From Rhodotorula mucilaginosa (taxonomy: Eukaryota > Basidiomycota > Microbotryomycetes > Sporidiobolales > Sporidiobolaceae), in contig CP137865.1 of assembly GCA_034406715.1 (NCBI GenBank), positions 496,001-560,000 of the forward strand: 64,000 nucleotides of DNA, given 5' to 3'. This document shows, piece by piece, positions 43,148 to 54,694 of this stretch. The position numbers were made by a program, and so were the translations under genes. Position 1 is the stretch's first letter. Each line of letters opens with the position of its first letter. The notes below the pieces were generated by a model. That model saw only the letters and a program-made list of their open reading frames with translations. It did not search any database and had not been told where the DNA came from.

Positions 43148-44170
43148 GACTTAGTCGGCGAAGACGATTACGAGGGAGCGACGGATACGAGAGGGGGCGT
43201 CTCTTGACGAATCCTGCGAACCGTGTAAGGCCTCTCCTCTTTCCGCTTTTCAGAGTTCCCGAACTGACCTACTGAGCTCAATGTCTTCCTCAGACCACCT
43301 CCAGCGCCGACTTGCATTCGAATACGGTTTTCGTCTCCATTGATGCGAACCAAAGCCATGCGCGAGACGATGCGCGAACGCTGTCTTCCCTTCTTGCCGG
43401 ATCGGTCGACCTTGCTTAAGCCGCGACCACAGCCGCGGCGTCTCAGCAGCGAGCTTCCGACGTCGCCGTCTACTCCTCCCTTCGCATGCATGCGATTTCT
43501 CGATTCTCCCGCATTACAGCTTGTCCGGATGGTAAGCTCAGCTCGGCTAAGTCGGCAAGCAGGGACCGCAGGTAGAAAGAGCCGACTTCTCAGCTTCTCG
43601 GAAGTAAACCTCGTCAATGCGCGCGCGGAGTCGATTGCACACTATCGCCGTGCTCGGGTTCTCCGCCGCCGCAAGGGACACCTTGCTACACCAAATGCAC
43701 CGCATTACACGGCACGCTACTCCGAGGAGTTCTCAGACGGAAAGGCTGACTTGCTGTTCCTACGTCGCAGCGCGTTGGTCCGCGTGTTTCTTCTCGCGCA
43801 TGGACTTGCACGGTCAAAGACTTCTGCAATGCTTGCTAATCTCCCGGCTAGTCAACGCAACAGACTTGCCTTATCGATCCTCGACCTCCGGCTACAGTTG
43901 GTGGTGGATCTTTGTGCGCGTTTCTTCCCCATCAATCCGCGTTCGCAAATCCCAAGGTAACGGCTGCAGGTCACCCCTGGTCTTCAATCCGCATGCGATG
44001 TAGAAGTAAAGAGATCAGCTGTGACAACCTTTTACGCATTATAGTGCTGCCCGCATGATCAGTTGAGAGTATTTGTAATGGGCTGTAATGGGAAATACAA
44101 AAGCTGGCGACTTCCACCTCCACCTTCGGTTCGGCTGCTCCCTCGTCATCACCCAGCGTGCTTGAGAGCC
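43148..44170. other. intergenic stretch between the orphan ORF and CSN6
   Basis: About 1 kb. A plus-strand frame of about 206 codons (43340-43960) shows no family features. If the orphan zinc-finger gene continued, its later exons would be here; I could not find a convincing joined frame. Confidence 0.4.
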
Positions 44171-45783
44171 ATGGCGAGCACGCAAGGCCTGAAAGTAGCA
44201 CTGTGTGTGATCCTTCCGCCCCTCCCTTCTCCGAGCGAATGAAGGAGAACGCTGACGGCGGCCCTCGTGTCGGAACACCAGGCATCCGCTGGCGATTCTC
44301 AGCATCAGTGAACACTACACGCGCACTGCGATCCAAGCCAAGTACACCGGCGATGTATCTGGCCCCGCACCCGTCGTCGTCGGTGCGCTCCTTGGAACTC
44401 TGAACGGACGTGAACTCGAAGTCGTCAACTCGTTTGAACTCGTCGTCGACCCGGCCGACAACGCGCTCGACCACGCCTACCTCGTCACGAGGAGGGATCA
44501 GTGTGAGCTGCCGCCGCCGGAGTCGAGAGTGCCCTCGCGCCTGCTGACCGCTTCGCGCGACTCTCCGCCTCGTACAGTCAAGCAAGTGTTCCCCACTTTC
44601 GACTTTCTCGGCTGGTACTCTATCGGCCAGCAGCCCTCTCCAAAAGACACGGCCTTGCATCAACAGGTACGGCATCCGTCTGACAGATCCCAGACGCGGA
44701 AGGAGGAGCGAGGGAGAGCTGACCTCTGGCCTGTGTATCAGTTCCTCGAGTACAACGAGTCGCCCGTTTTCCTCCAACTCTCGCCGGCCTCGACGGACGC
44801 GGCCCCGACAACAACAGGAGGAGGAGAAGGACAGGAGGGAAAGGAGAAAGAAAAGGACCTCCCGCTCGCGATCTACGAATCGGTCGTCGAGCTCGTCGCC
44901 GGCGAAGCGAAACCGACGTTCGTCCCCGTCCCGTACGAGGTCGTAACCGGAGAAGCGGAACGCGTCGCCGTCGAGGGAGTCAGCAAACCTGAAGCGGGTG
45001 CAGATGGAGGAGCGCAAGGGAACCGTGAGTGGTGACCGAACTCCTTTCAGACCGACCATCGCTCCTGACTCCCGTTTCATCCGTCCCTGTAAAACTCGGG
45101 CAGTGATCGTCGCCCTCACGACCCAACGCAACGCCCTCCAGATGCTCGCCGACCGCGTCCGCGTCATCGTCGAGTACCTCTCGGCCCTCTCGCAGGACAA
45201 GGTCCGCCGCGACGACGAGACGCTCCGCATGATTGCTAGCCTGGCGGGCACGTTGCCGGCTGCGGTGGCGCAGACGCTTCCGGTCGGAGAGGCTAGCGAC
45301 GCGACCCTGCGCAAGGTGGGAGGGGGAGAGCTCGAGCTCGAGTTTATGACAGTGCGTCGTCGGAATCACCTGCCATGTTGCGGACATGCTGCCCGGCTGC
45401 CGTGCTGCGATTGCTGACGCTTGTAATTCAATGTCTACGCACAGGAGTACAACGATGTCCTGTTGACCACCTACCTGTCGGCGCTGACGAAGCAACTCGA
45501 GACGGCCAACGCGGTACGTCCTTTTGGCCTCCCTCACTCAGACGAATTCCAGAGAAACTTGCCTCCTTCGGGCCGTTCTCTGCTTCAAGAGAGGAGACTC
45601 ATGTTGCTCACTCTTTACTGACGCGCGATGCAATGCCTCCCGCACGCACAGCTGCTCGACAAGCAACTTTTGCTCGTATCGGGTCAAAGCAGCGGCGGGA
45701 AAGGCGAAGGCGGCGGTCACGGCGGCGGCGGGATGGAAACGCGTTCGGGCGGTGGCGGACGCCGTCGCCGAGAAGCGGCATGA
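44171..45783 (+). CDS. CSN6: COP9 signalosome subunit 6 (MPN-minus protein)
   Basis: Exon 1 encodes MASTQGLKVAL; the GTGTGT donor near 44203 and CACCAG acceptor join it in phase to HPLAILSISEHYTRTAI, the opening of an MPN domain. VVVGALLGTLNGRELEVVNS (the beta sheet), DHAYLVTRRDQ, KQVFPTFDFLGWYSIGQ, LEYNESPVFLQLSP and PLAIYESVVELVAGEAKPTFV match Csn6 block by block. The HxHx7Sx2D metal site of active JAMM proteases is absent, as expected for Csn6. The second half (TTQRNALQMLADRVRVIVEY) is helical and pairs with CSN5 in the complex, which removes NEDD8 from cullins. The C-terminus ends in a glycine-rich and basic tail (GGKGEGGGHGGGG...RRRR) before TGA 45781-45783. An alternative would be eIF3f or Rpn8, which fit less well. 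Confidence 0.85.
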
Positions 45784-46050
45784 TTTGTCCTTTGCTGCTT
45801 CCATACACGCCTCGCATCCTTGATTCGTCCCTCGTCTTTTGCAGTCGTTTTCCCCTGTTGTTACTACTCTATACTCGCGCTTCCGACCCGTCTGCATTCG
45901 CCTTCAATTCGCGCGTTGCTGCTCGGCATGTCCACATCTCCTTGCTTGCATCAATCACCCCCGCCTCCGTTCGCACGATCACGGCCTCCTTTTGCAACAT
46001 ACAGTCGAACAATCTACAAGCATTGGTCGCCGGGTGCCTCCCCCTCATCA

Positions 46051-48766
46051 TCAGGCCCTGCGCGCGAACGGACTCGCGCGTCCCTGCGCACCAAGACTAG
46101 CGCCGAGAGGCTGCTGCGCCTGACCGGCGCCGTTCCGCAACGGAGTCGACGACGACGATGAGGATCCGCCAACGCGACCCTGCGTGCCGACCATCCGGCC
46201 ATGAACGTCTGCGACTCGGCCTTCGAGGTCACGGACGTTGGTCCGGAGCGCGTCCGTCGTGCCTTCGATCCAGCGCAAGGAACCCAAATGCGCGTTCAAG
46301 ATCGCGGCGATCTGCGCGAGCGGGTCAGCAGCGCCGCCCGCTCCCGCTCCCGTGAGCGCAGAGGCGTCGTCCGAACCGTGAGCGGCGGCAGAGGCGATCG
46401 CGTTCGCGGCGGACGAAGTGGGCGAGAGCGCATTGAGGGTCTGGATCAGCGAGCTGAGGCTCGTCGAGGTCGAGTCGAGCGACTGCGACAAGTCGGTCGC
46501 GAGTTGGTAGGCGCGCTCGCGCTCCTTCTCGGCTGCGGATCCGCCGCCCGCTCCGGCACCGCCGACGCTCCGACCGAGGCCCGAGGACGACATGGCGGAC
46601 TGGTCGACGAGGTCCGAGATCTGTGATTCGTACGAGTCGAGGATTGACGACAGGTCGGCTTGTTGCGACTCGATATAGTCGAGGGAAGACGTGATCGTCG
46701 TTTGTAGAGGTGACAGCGGCAGGACGGCGTTGTAAAGCTTGGAGATCTACAACGTGCGGGGAGTGGTCAGCGGGTCTTTCTTCCCGACAACACAGGCAAG
46801 AACTGGAGATTGGGGGCGCACCTGCTCTCCATTCTCGCGCAGCACGCGGTCCCACTCGCGCACCTCTCCCGCAACATCGACAAAGTCCCTCGCGCGCTCG
46901 TCCAACTCGACACTCCACGCGTTGACAATCTCGTCGAGCGTCTTGCCCCGCAGCAAAGACGGCGTCGGGGCAGCGACGGCTGCTGCCGGAGTCGATCCTG
47001 CTGCGGTCGGTGCGGTCGGTGCGGCAGGCTTGGCGCCGCCGAAGGTGAGCGCGCTGGACGGGGCGGTGGTGGTGGTCGCGGTGGTCGAGGCAGGCGTTGC
47101 GGTTGGCTTGGCGCCGAACGAGAAAGAAGGAGCCGCAGTGCCTGCGGGAGCTGCGTAACCATGAACCATGGTCAGAGAGGCGAGATTAAACGCAGCTACT
47201 GCAAGTCCCTCGGTACGTACCAGCAGTACCGGATGCCGCAGTGGTCGCAGGCGGCTTGGCACCGAAAAGAGACGGCGTAGCTGCAACGATGGCTGGCGTC
47301 AGAAGTGACCCTTACATATACGATGCAAGATGAGTAACGCACCGGCAGGGGTCGATGCAGCCGGAGTCTCGGCGGGCTTTGCGCCAAAGAGCGCGGGAGC
47401 GGAAGTTGCCGGAGCAGCAGACTCGGCAGGCTTTGCGCCAAACAGAGACGGCGCAGCTGCACAAGGTAAGGACGCGTTAGGAATAATAGTCGGAGAGGGC
47501 GGACTCGGACGGGATGTCGCACCTGAAGTAGCGGCAGCCGGAGGAGCAGCACTCGTGGCCGGCGCGCCGAACAGCGAAGGCGTCGCAGCTGGGGTCGAAG
47601 CGGCTGCAGGTTTCGGCGCACCGAACAGGGAAGGCGCAGGAGCTGTATAGCGCAGTGAGCGTCAACTGGGAAGAAAACAAGGAGCTCGCCGTTGAGACAG
47701 AAAAAAAGGAAAACGCACTGGTTCCCGTCGAAGCGGCGGTAGTCTCTGCCGGCTTGGCACCAAACAGCGAAGGAGTCGCGGCGGCACCCGCCGTAGGCGC
47801 GGCGCCAAAGAGCGGTTTCGGCGCCTCGGCAGGCTTAGTCGCGGCGGGTGCTGCGCCAAAGAGCGACGGCGCCGCCGAAGTAGTCGCTGAAGGAGCAGCA
47901 GGCGCTGCGGCGTTGTCGGCGGGCTTGGCACCGAACAAGTTCAGAGAAGGGGCTGTGTGACCGTTCCAACATCGATCAGCGCCTGACTGGCATCGAGCGA
48001 GGCCAGGAAGGAAGCGCAATGCGAATACAGTCGGTCTCACCTGCTGGAGCTGCCGAAGTGGCCGCCGGCGCGCCTCCAAAGCTGAAAGTCGGCGCCGGTT
48101 TCTTGGCCGCATCCTGTCCTGCACCACCGTCGCCCTCGCGCTTGTTGCCGCCCGCAGCAGCAGCTGCCGCACCAAAGAGACCGCCCGTCGGGGCTGCTCC
48201 AGCTCCAGCTCCGCCGCCAAAGAGAGACGGGGCGGCCGGAGCGGGAGTGCCCGCCGGAGTGGTTGACGAGCTGACTGCCGGGGCTCCAAAGAGAGGTTTG
48301 GCGGGAGTCGAAAAGAGACCGCCGCCGGTGCTGGTGGTGTTGGTTGCTGGGGTCGTCGAGGCAGCAGCCGCGTTTCCGAACGAGAAGGAGGGGGCTTTCG
48401 GTGCTGCCGGTGCTGCTGCTGCTCCGAATGAGAACGTCGGCGCAGGAGCAGATGCGCCCGGTGCTGCGGTAGTCGTGGCTCCTCCTCCTCCAAACAGACC
48501 TCCGCCAGTTGCGGGAGCAGCTGACCCGAACAAGGGGGCGGGTGCGGACGCAGCTGGTGCGCTAGCCGACGTCGACGCTGCACGGCTTACGCTCTGTCAG
48601 TGCTCCAGTCCTCTCTGCGAGAGACCAAGTTGAGCGAGATGAGGAGACGGACCTGCAGGCTGGCCGAAGCTAAACCCGGATCCGCCAAAGTTGAACGCTG
48701 GGAGGCCATACAGAGGTCAGTCTGGGCGTTTACTCTCGCTCTATGCCCCGCCCGCCGCTTACCCAT
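46051..48766 (-). CDS. NSP1: FG nucleoporin Nsp1/Nup62
   Basis: The start is a four-base exon, ATGG at 48766-48763, spliced to CG TTC giving MAFNFGGSGFSFGQPA. A long FG-repeat part follows: LFGSAAPATGGGLFGG, then many PSLFGA(K/A)PA and FSFG units separated by Ala/Pro/Thr. The C-terminal part starts at SLLRGKTLDEIVNAWSVEL and continues DVAGEVREWDRVLRENGEQI, SKLYNAVLPLSPLQTTITSS and YESQISDLVDQ, the coiled-coil domain that binds Nup57/Nup49 and Nup82 in the central channel. It ends RASPFARRA, TAG at 46053-46051. In the FG part four successive exons (47222-47282, 47342-47462, 47525-47640 and 47724-47950) each open with a PSLFGA-type unit, so exons and repeats share a period. Confidence 0.85.
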
Positions 48767-48856
48767 GAGTCGAGCGAGTGGTACAAGTCCAACGAGTGCT
48801 GCCGGCTTCTCTTGCCCTCTGACCGCTCACTCAACCAACGCTCACACCGCTCAAAG
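48767..48856. promoter_or_regulatory. short bidirectional promoter between NSP1 and PPC decarboxylase
   Basis: Only 90 bases separate the two divergent start codons (NSP1 at 48766 minus, PPCDC at 48857 plus). Transcription starts and both core promoters must overlap here or lie in the leader introns. No TATA box was noticed. Confidence 0.5.
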
Positions 48857-49960
48857 ATGGCTACAGAGTCGACAGAAGGGTCGACAGCTACACTCGCGAG
48901 GCTCCTCTCGAACGGACTCGGCGCAAGGGGCGACCAGGACCGCGACCCGCTCGAGTACCCTCACCGCACCTTGCACGTCTTGCTCGCCCTCTCGGGCAGC
49001 GTAGCCAGCATAAAGGCACCCTTGATCGTACGGGAACTGCTCACCGTGCGTCTTCAATGCTGCTGCTCGTCTTTCTCCTTGTTCGCTGAGGCTTTGCCCC
49101 TTTGCTTGGCTCCGAAATCATGCTCCCCCTCCCCGCTTCCTCGGTGGCTACAGTACGCCAACGTCGACGTCCAAGTCGTCGCTTCGAAATCGTCGACACA
49201 CTTCTTCTCCGCGGAACAGATCGAGCGAGAATCGACGGGGCGAGTCCGAGTCTGGACCGACGCAGACGAGTGGGCCGTGAGTTCCCGGGTTGTCGACGCG
49301 TGCAGCAACAGTCGTGCTGATCCCTGTTCAACTCGACTCTGCAGTCGTGGCAAAAGATCGGTGACCCGGTTCTGCACATCGAGGTAGGTCCTCTGCGCAG
49401 GAAGGACCCCAGGAGCAGCACGATCTTGACTCGCTAACTTGCACTTGCACAGCTCCGTCGGTGGGCAGACATTGTTCTCGTGGCGCCTTGCTCTGCCAAC
49501 ACGCTCGCCAAAATCACCGCAGGGATCTGCGACAACATTGTCGTGCGTCCCACCAAAACCTTCGAGAGGCACCACCGAAGGACAGATGTAACTAACGGCT
49601 CCCCCGCTCCCATGCAGACCTCGTTCCTGCGCGCGACTCCGAGTTTCGTCCCCGTCTACCTCTTCCCGGCCATGAACACGCACATGTACTCGCACCCATT
49701 GACGGCCAAGCAACTCAAGATGGTCCGAGAAGAACTTGGCTACGAGGTGCACGGGCCGATCGGAAAGACGCTCGCGTGCGGCGATGTCGGTGAGTGCCGC
49801 CCGCCGCGTCGCGCCTCGTCGTGTGAGACGGAGGCAGGTGATTGACTTGCTCTTTGCAGGACTCGGTGCCATGACCGAGTGGACCGACGTGGTCGGCCTC
49901 GTGGTGCAGAAATACAATCTTCAGAAGAGGGCGGATCCGCAAGACCTGTCGCAGAGCTGA
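48857..49960 (+). CDS. CAB3: phosphopantothenoylcysteine decarboxylase
   Basis: Flavoprotein of the HFCD family that makes 4'-phosphopantetheine in CoA synthesis. MATESTEGSTATLARLLSNG leads to YPHRTLHVLLALSGSVASIK, the FMN-binding start. VDVQVVASKSSTHFFS carries the catalytic His of HFCD proteins, and WADIVLVAPCSANTLAKITA and DNIVTSFLRATPSF are the FMN and trimer contacts. PVYLFPAMNTHMYSHP has the PxMNxxM motif with the catalytic Asn, and GKTLACGDVGLGAMTEW has the active-site Cys. So all three required residues are in one chain. In ascomycete yeasts some members of this family (Hal3/Vhs3) have lost one of them and work as heterotrimers; this compact single-domain protein (about 235 residues) should be a full enzyme. 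Introns near 49046, 49275, 49382, 49543 and 49790. TGA 49958-49960. Confidence 0.88.
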
Positions 49961-50175
49961 ATTCTCCGCTCTCGTCTCGCCCCGCCCATCTCTCCCTTTT
50001 GAACTTCTAGCTCGCCCCTGTGTTGTTGTAATACTTGTTCACACGTGTGCCTAGAGAGAAAAAACTGCAGCCGAACTGCGCTTTGAAGGGCCCCACCCAC
50101 AACTTCCTGCCGACCGTCCTGGCTCAGCGTCCCCTGCTTTCCACACCCATATATCATACGCGGCCTGCGACGACC

Positions 50176-52224
50176 ATGGCCAACGCTCTCAAGCAAGCGG
50201 GCAACAAGCACTTTGGCGCGAAGGAGTACGCCAAGGCGGTCAAAAAGTACACCGAAGCGCTCACCAAGAACCCTTCCGACGACGACGCGGCAGTCATTCT
50301 CGCCAACCGGAGTGCTTCGTACACTTTGATCAACAAGTACGACCTCGGTACGTTGATCCCCCTGACCGGCCGGGGGGAAGGGTGATGTTCGCTGACGAAG
50401 GAGGATCTCTTCTCTTGCGCGTGCAGCTGTCGCCGACGCTCAGCACGCCGCCGAACGCCGCCCACGCTGGCCGAAAGCCCAAGTCCGCCTCGCCGAGGCC
50501 CTCTCGCGCAAGCTCGCCTTCTTCCAAGCCGAGGCAGCCTGGAAGCTCGCGATCGAGTACTCGGAGAGCGAAGATGACAAGAAACGATACGGCGTCTTGA
50601 TGGAGCAGGCCCGTCAAGCGGCGGAGAACTCGCGCGAGAAGAACAAACCGAATCGTCCAATCTATGAGAAACTCGACTCGCCCGACGATACGTGGTTCGC
50701 GCGGCTCATGCGCGCCGTGGAAGAGCGTCGGTTCGATCAGGTGTAAGGGCGGACTGGCCCTCTCGTGTTATGCGTGGGAGGCGTGCGAAAACTCGTGGCA
50801 AGCGATCGACAAGGGCGTCCAGCTGATGCCCAACAAGCAGGCCAAGACGGAACTCTTCCACGCCTACACCCTCTCGGGACTCGTCGACACGATCTTGACC
50901 GACCATGCCGCGTTCCACATCACTTGGACGCCCAAGGACGGCCAGTCGCTCCTCGAAAAGTTGACGCACATCTTGCAAGCCGAGTCGACGTACGGAGACT
51001 TTGCCAAGTACCTCAACGGCAAGTGGAATGGAGACAAGATCATCGATGACCTCGACAAGCAGATTGCCGAGAAAGGCCGCCACCAGTTCGTCTCGGGGTT
51101 TCTTCTACTTGTTCGCAATGGCTCCTGGTCCATTCCTCGACCGGGACTGATTCCAAGCCGTCCCACGCAGAGTCCGCCGCATGACAGCGTCCGTCATCTA
51201 CGGCCGCATCATCACCGCTTTCCTCACTACGACCAGCTCGCAGTGGGGTATCGCGGTCGAGTCGTACAAGCTCGCGATCGACATCCTCGAAGCGGGGAAC
51301 CGCAAATGGGCCGCGACCGAAGACCTCGACGAGCGCGGCCACGTCTTTTCGCCGACCATCATTCGCAGTACCCGCTTGCAGGTCCTGCGGTGCTTGATTG
51401 GGGGTCGGCAGGTCGCCAAGACGCCGGCTGCCAAGCGTGCGTTCTCGCTTAGCGAGATCGAAAAGGCCGCGCGCGCGGTGCTCGAGGCAAGTCGACTGTT
51501 TCTTTGTATCAAACGCCTGCAGAAGGGGAAAGGACTCATGATTTTTTTTTCCCCCTGAAACAGGACACGATCCCCGAGTCCTTCTGGGGTGTGGGTGAGG
51601 ACGATCCGCGGTTCCGTCTCGCGTTCGACAGCCTCCCGCGCTGGGAAGCGATTGCAGGACTTGGCTTCGCGCATGGGAACCGCGCCGCCGAGCCGCTGGG
51701 CGACTTTCCCACGGGCAAAGTCGTCTTTGCCGACCTCGAAGAGGCGCGCAAGGCGGCGAAATACTACGACGAGGCGGTCGCGATGATGCCGGACGATTTC
51801 CACGACAAGCCCGGGCTGATGTGGATCGCGCTCTATTATCACCTTCGCGCCGGTGGATTGCGTGTCGCCGCGATTCGGGACCGCGTCGCCGCCGCGGAGC
51901 GCGTCGAAGCCATCCTCGAGCCGTACTGTGAGTTCGAGCGCATTCTTTCCTCGTTGCCGTGGCTCGGAACGGATCCCGACTGATGAGACTGCCTACCTCG
52001 TAGTCGGACGTGACTCGCGCAAGACGGAGCAGTACAAATTCTGCAAAACGCAGTGCGACTCGCTCGCGCATATCCCACCCTCAGTTAACGTGAAGGCGAT
52101 TCCAACGTTCCGGAACCCTGCCGGGCGCGACCCGCGCGACTTTATTTCGGAACAGATCTGGAAGGGGTTGGCGGGTGATGCTGGAGTTGTCGACATCATC
52201 GGGTTGCCGGACAACCTGCAGTAG
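50176..52224 (+). CDS. TPR-domain protein, tandem paralogue 1
   Basis: N-terminal tetratricopeptide repeats: AGNKHFGAKEYAKAVKKYTE, ILANRSASYTLINKYDLA, WPKAQVRLAEALSRKLAF. The middle and end match the neighbour (LSCYAWEACENSWQAIDKG against VSCYAWEKCNEAWAGIDRS, and YGRIITAFL, RGHVFSPTIIRST, DPRFRLAFDSLPRWEAIA, MMPDDFHDKPGLMWIALYYHLRAGGL). Near 50742 the exon frame ends FDQV then TAA, while conserved CKGGLALSCYAWEA is one base out of frame. Either a 51-nt intron (GTGGTT at 50690 to ATCAG at 50740) corrects this at the cost of WFARLMRAVEERRFDQ, or a one-base frameshift has broken the gene. Other joins are clean. Other conserved motifs beyond the TPRs are not recognised, so function is unknown; TPRs usually mediate protein binding. 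Confidence 0.65.
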
Positions 52225-52467
52225 CTGGATCAAGGACCCGCTTGTGCCATGTATCTCGGGGTTTTTTTTTTGCCACCTCTCTCCTTGATTACCGTTCATT
52301 CACGTGGGAACTCCGGCAGTGCTTTCCTGCTGCTTTTGTGTTGTGTGCCACTTTGCAAATGATAGATTTGTCACCGATATAGATCGTCGTCTGTGCACGT
52401 TCACGCTTTCGACACGCCCCACTCAATCAGTATCTCGCTCTCTCTCGTTCCTACTCCAGGTGCAACG

Positions 52468-54629
52468 ATGGCCGACCCGTTCAAGCTCGGGAACAAGTTC
52501 TTCTCGGCCAAGAAGTATCCGCGGGCCATCAAGAAGTTCACCGAGGCGCTCGAGCAGGATCCGGCTGATGAAGAAGCGGCGGCCATCCTCACGAACCGAA
52601 GCGCTGCCTACACACTTCTGCAGGAGTACGATCTCGGTGAGTGGCTAGTGTGGAACCAGCTCAAAGCTTCGTATTTGACGCCCTGCTCCTTACAGCCATC
52701 GCCGATGGCAAGCTCGCCGCCGAACGTCGTCCTCGTTGGGCAAAGACGCAAGTCCGTCTCGCCGAAGCATACTCTCGCAAGCACGCCTTTGCGCTCGCAG
52801 ACCAGGCGTGGGCTCTAGCGATCGACTACGCCGAGACCGACGAGGAGCGGCAGCGGTACGAACACCTCCGCGAGCAGGCCGCCGCTGCCGGAACTCGAGC
52901 CAACGAGCAAAACGGATCGGAGCCCGGTATCCGTCCCGCACGGAGCAGCGAAGTGTGGTGGTTCAAGTCGGCCAAGAAACGCGAGAACGGCCCGCCGAGT
53001 AAGTCGGCAAACGCCGTGTTTGCCGTCTCGTGCTACGCCTGGGAGAAATGTAACGAAGCGTGGGCCGGCATCGACCGATCCGTCTACAGAGCAAACGCGG
53101 GTCAAGTCGCGACGCATCCGTTCAGCAACATGGAGCTGTGCTACCTCGTCGAGACGATCCTCACGGACCAACGCTCGTTCCACTTGCCGCCCAACATGGA
53201 GGGTGCCATCCCCGCCTTACGAAAACTCGAAATATTGATCGCGTCCGAATCCCAGACCGGCAACTTTGAACACTACTTCGACGGGACTTGGACTGGCACC
53301 CGCGTGATTGACGACCTCGACAGACGCATCTCTGAGAACTGGAACAACGGCATCCCCGGCCGCAAAATGTGAGCCCGACGCGGTTCCCAAGTCTCCTTAC
53401 AACCTCTGACGCGCCTGCACCCCCAGGGTTCGATTGGTCACGCGGTCGATCATCTACGGGCGTATCGTCTGCGCTTTCCTGCAGAGCGTGAACGGGCGAC
53501 ACGGTGCGTGTGGTGGATTCACTGCTCCTCCCTTCCCGCAGATGTGATGCTGACTTTTCCGGCGGCTGCTAGGTAACGCTGCCTAAATTTACCGTTTTGT
53601 CATAGAAGTGCACGAAGCCGAGAGAGTAAAGTGGGCGCATGAACACCTCGACATAAAGGTGAGCGGTCACAAGAGCTCCCTCGCGATTTGCTGCCTCGCA
53701 CTGACCGGAAGCTCCACCGCCCTAGGGTCACGTCTTCGGGCGGACCATGATTCGCAGCGTCAAGATGGAGTACATGCGGTGCCTGGTCGCCGGACACCGC
53801 GCCGCAAAGACCGCGAGCGCCAAGCGGATGTTTGCGCTGGAGAAGATCGAAGCGGCGGCGGGCGAGGTTCTGCGCGTTCGTTGCATTTCGCTTCCACGGT
53901 ACAGATCTTGCGGTACTGACCTGACTTGTCCCTGCAGGACCACTTCGACGACATCTACTGGTACTTCCTCGATCAGGAAGACGCGCGGTTCCGCATCGCG
54001 TTCGACCACTTGCCGCGATGGGAGGCGCTCGGCGCGCTCGGCTACGTCAACTACGTCCGGCTCTGTGATTCGTTGAGGGGATTTCCCGAGGGCGAAGTCG
54101 TCTTCGGCGACCGCGAAGCTGCGAAGAAGATGGCAGAGTACTACGACGCCGCCCAGCAACTCATGCCGGACGACTTTTATCTAAAGCGGATCTTCGCATA
54201 CTGCGCGCTTTATGGCCACCTCCGTGCGGGAGGTTTGACCATCGCTGAACTGCATGAGCGCGTAGCTGAAGCGGAACGCCTGGATGAGATCGTCAGCCCA
54301 TACTGTGAGTCTGTCTTGCGTCTCATCCGAGAGACCGTGTGCTGACAGCCCCATGGCCAGTTGGACCCATGCCCAAGGACTTTGAGCAGCGGAATACCTC
54401 TCGCTTTCTCGCAAAGGGTGCCGCCAACATCCCTGCTAGCCTCGTCATCCGCCCGGTACCGACTGTGCGCTGCTTCGAGGGGCAGGACTCGAAGGAGTAC
54501 GTTTCCGACAAGATGTGGGAGGGACTTCCTGGGGATGTGGGACTGCTCGACGCCATCACGCATGCGGACGCGAGCACCATGGGGGATCGGCACCTTGTAG
54601 AAGCTATGACTCGCCTCACTACGAGCTGA
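52468..54629 (+). CDS. TPR-domain protein, tandem paralogue 2
   Basis: MADPFKLGNKFFSAKKYPRA opens TPR 1; LTNRSAAYTLLQEYDLA and WAKTQVRLAEAYSRKHAF continue the array. All introns keep frame: CTCG|GTGAGT..CC ATC, AAAAT|GTGAGC..G GTT, CACG|GTGCGT..AA GTG, AAG|GTGAGC..GGT, CTGCGC|GTTCGT..GAC, TACT|GTGAGT..TT GGA. The C-terminal part (RTMIRSVKMEYMRCLVAGH, ARFRIAFDHLPRWEALGAL, MPDDFYLKRIFAYCALYGHL) matches paralogue 1, and it ends MTRLTTS with TGA 54627-54629. Unlike paralogue 1 the reading frame is complete. The pair arose by tandem duplication and has diverged widely. Function is unknown. Confidence 0.75.
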
Positions 54630-54694
54630 TACCGCTGCGTTCCCCATCTCAAACCGAACGAGCGGGTGAAAACTCTAATTTCGTTTAGGATTTC

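Noticed and set aside
43340-43960. 206-codon plus-strand frame between the orphan ORF and CSN6
   Set aside because: No motif or homology pattern seen and no convincing join to a neighbour.
43971-45314. 447-codon open frame antisense to CSN6
   Set aside because: It lies across exons and introns of CSN6, has no family-like sequence and is the mirror of a GC-rich coding strand.
47477-48583. 368-codon Arg/Leu/Pro-rich minus-strand frame
   Set aside because: Out-of-frame shadow of the NSP1 FG repeats.
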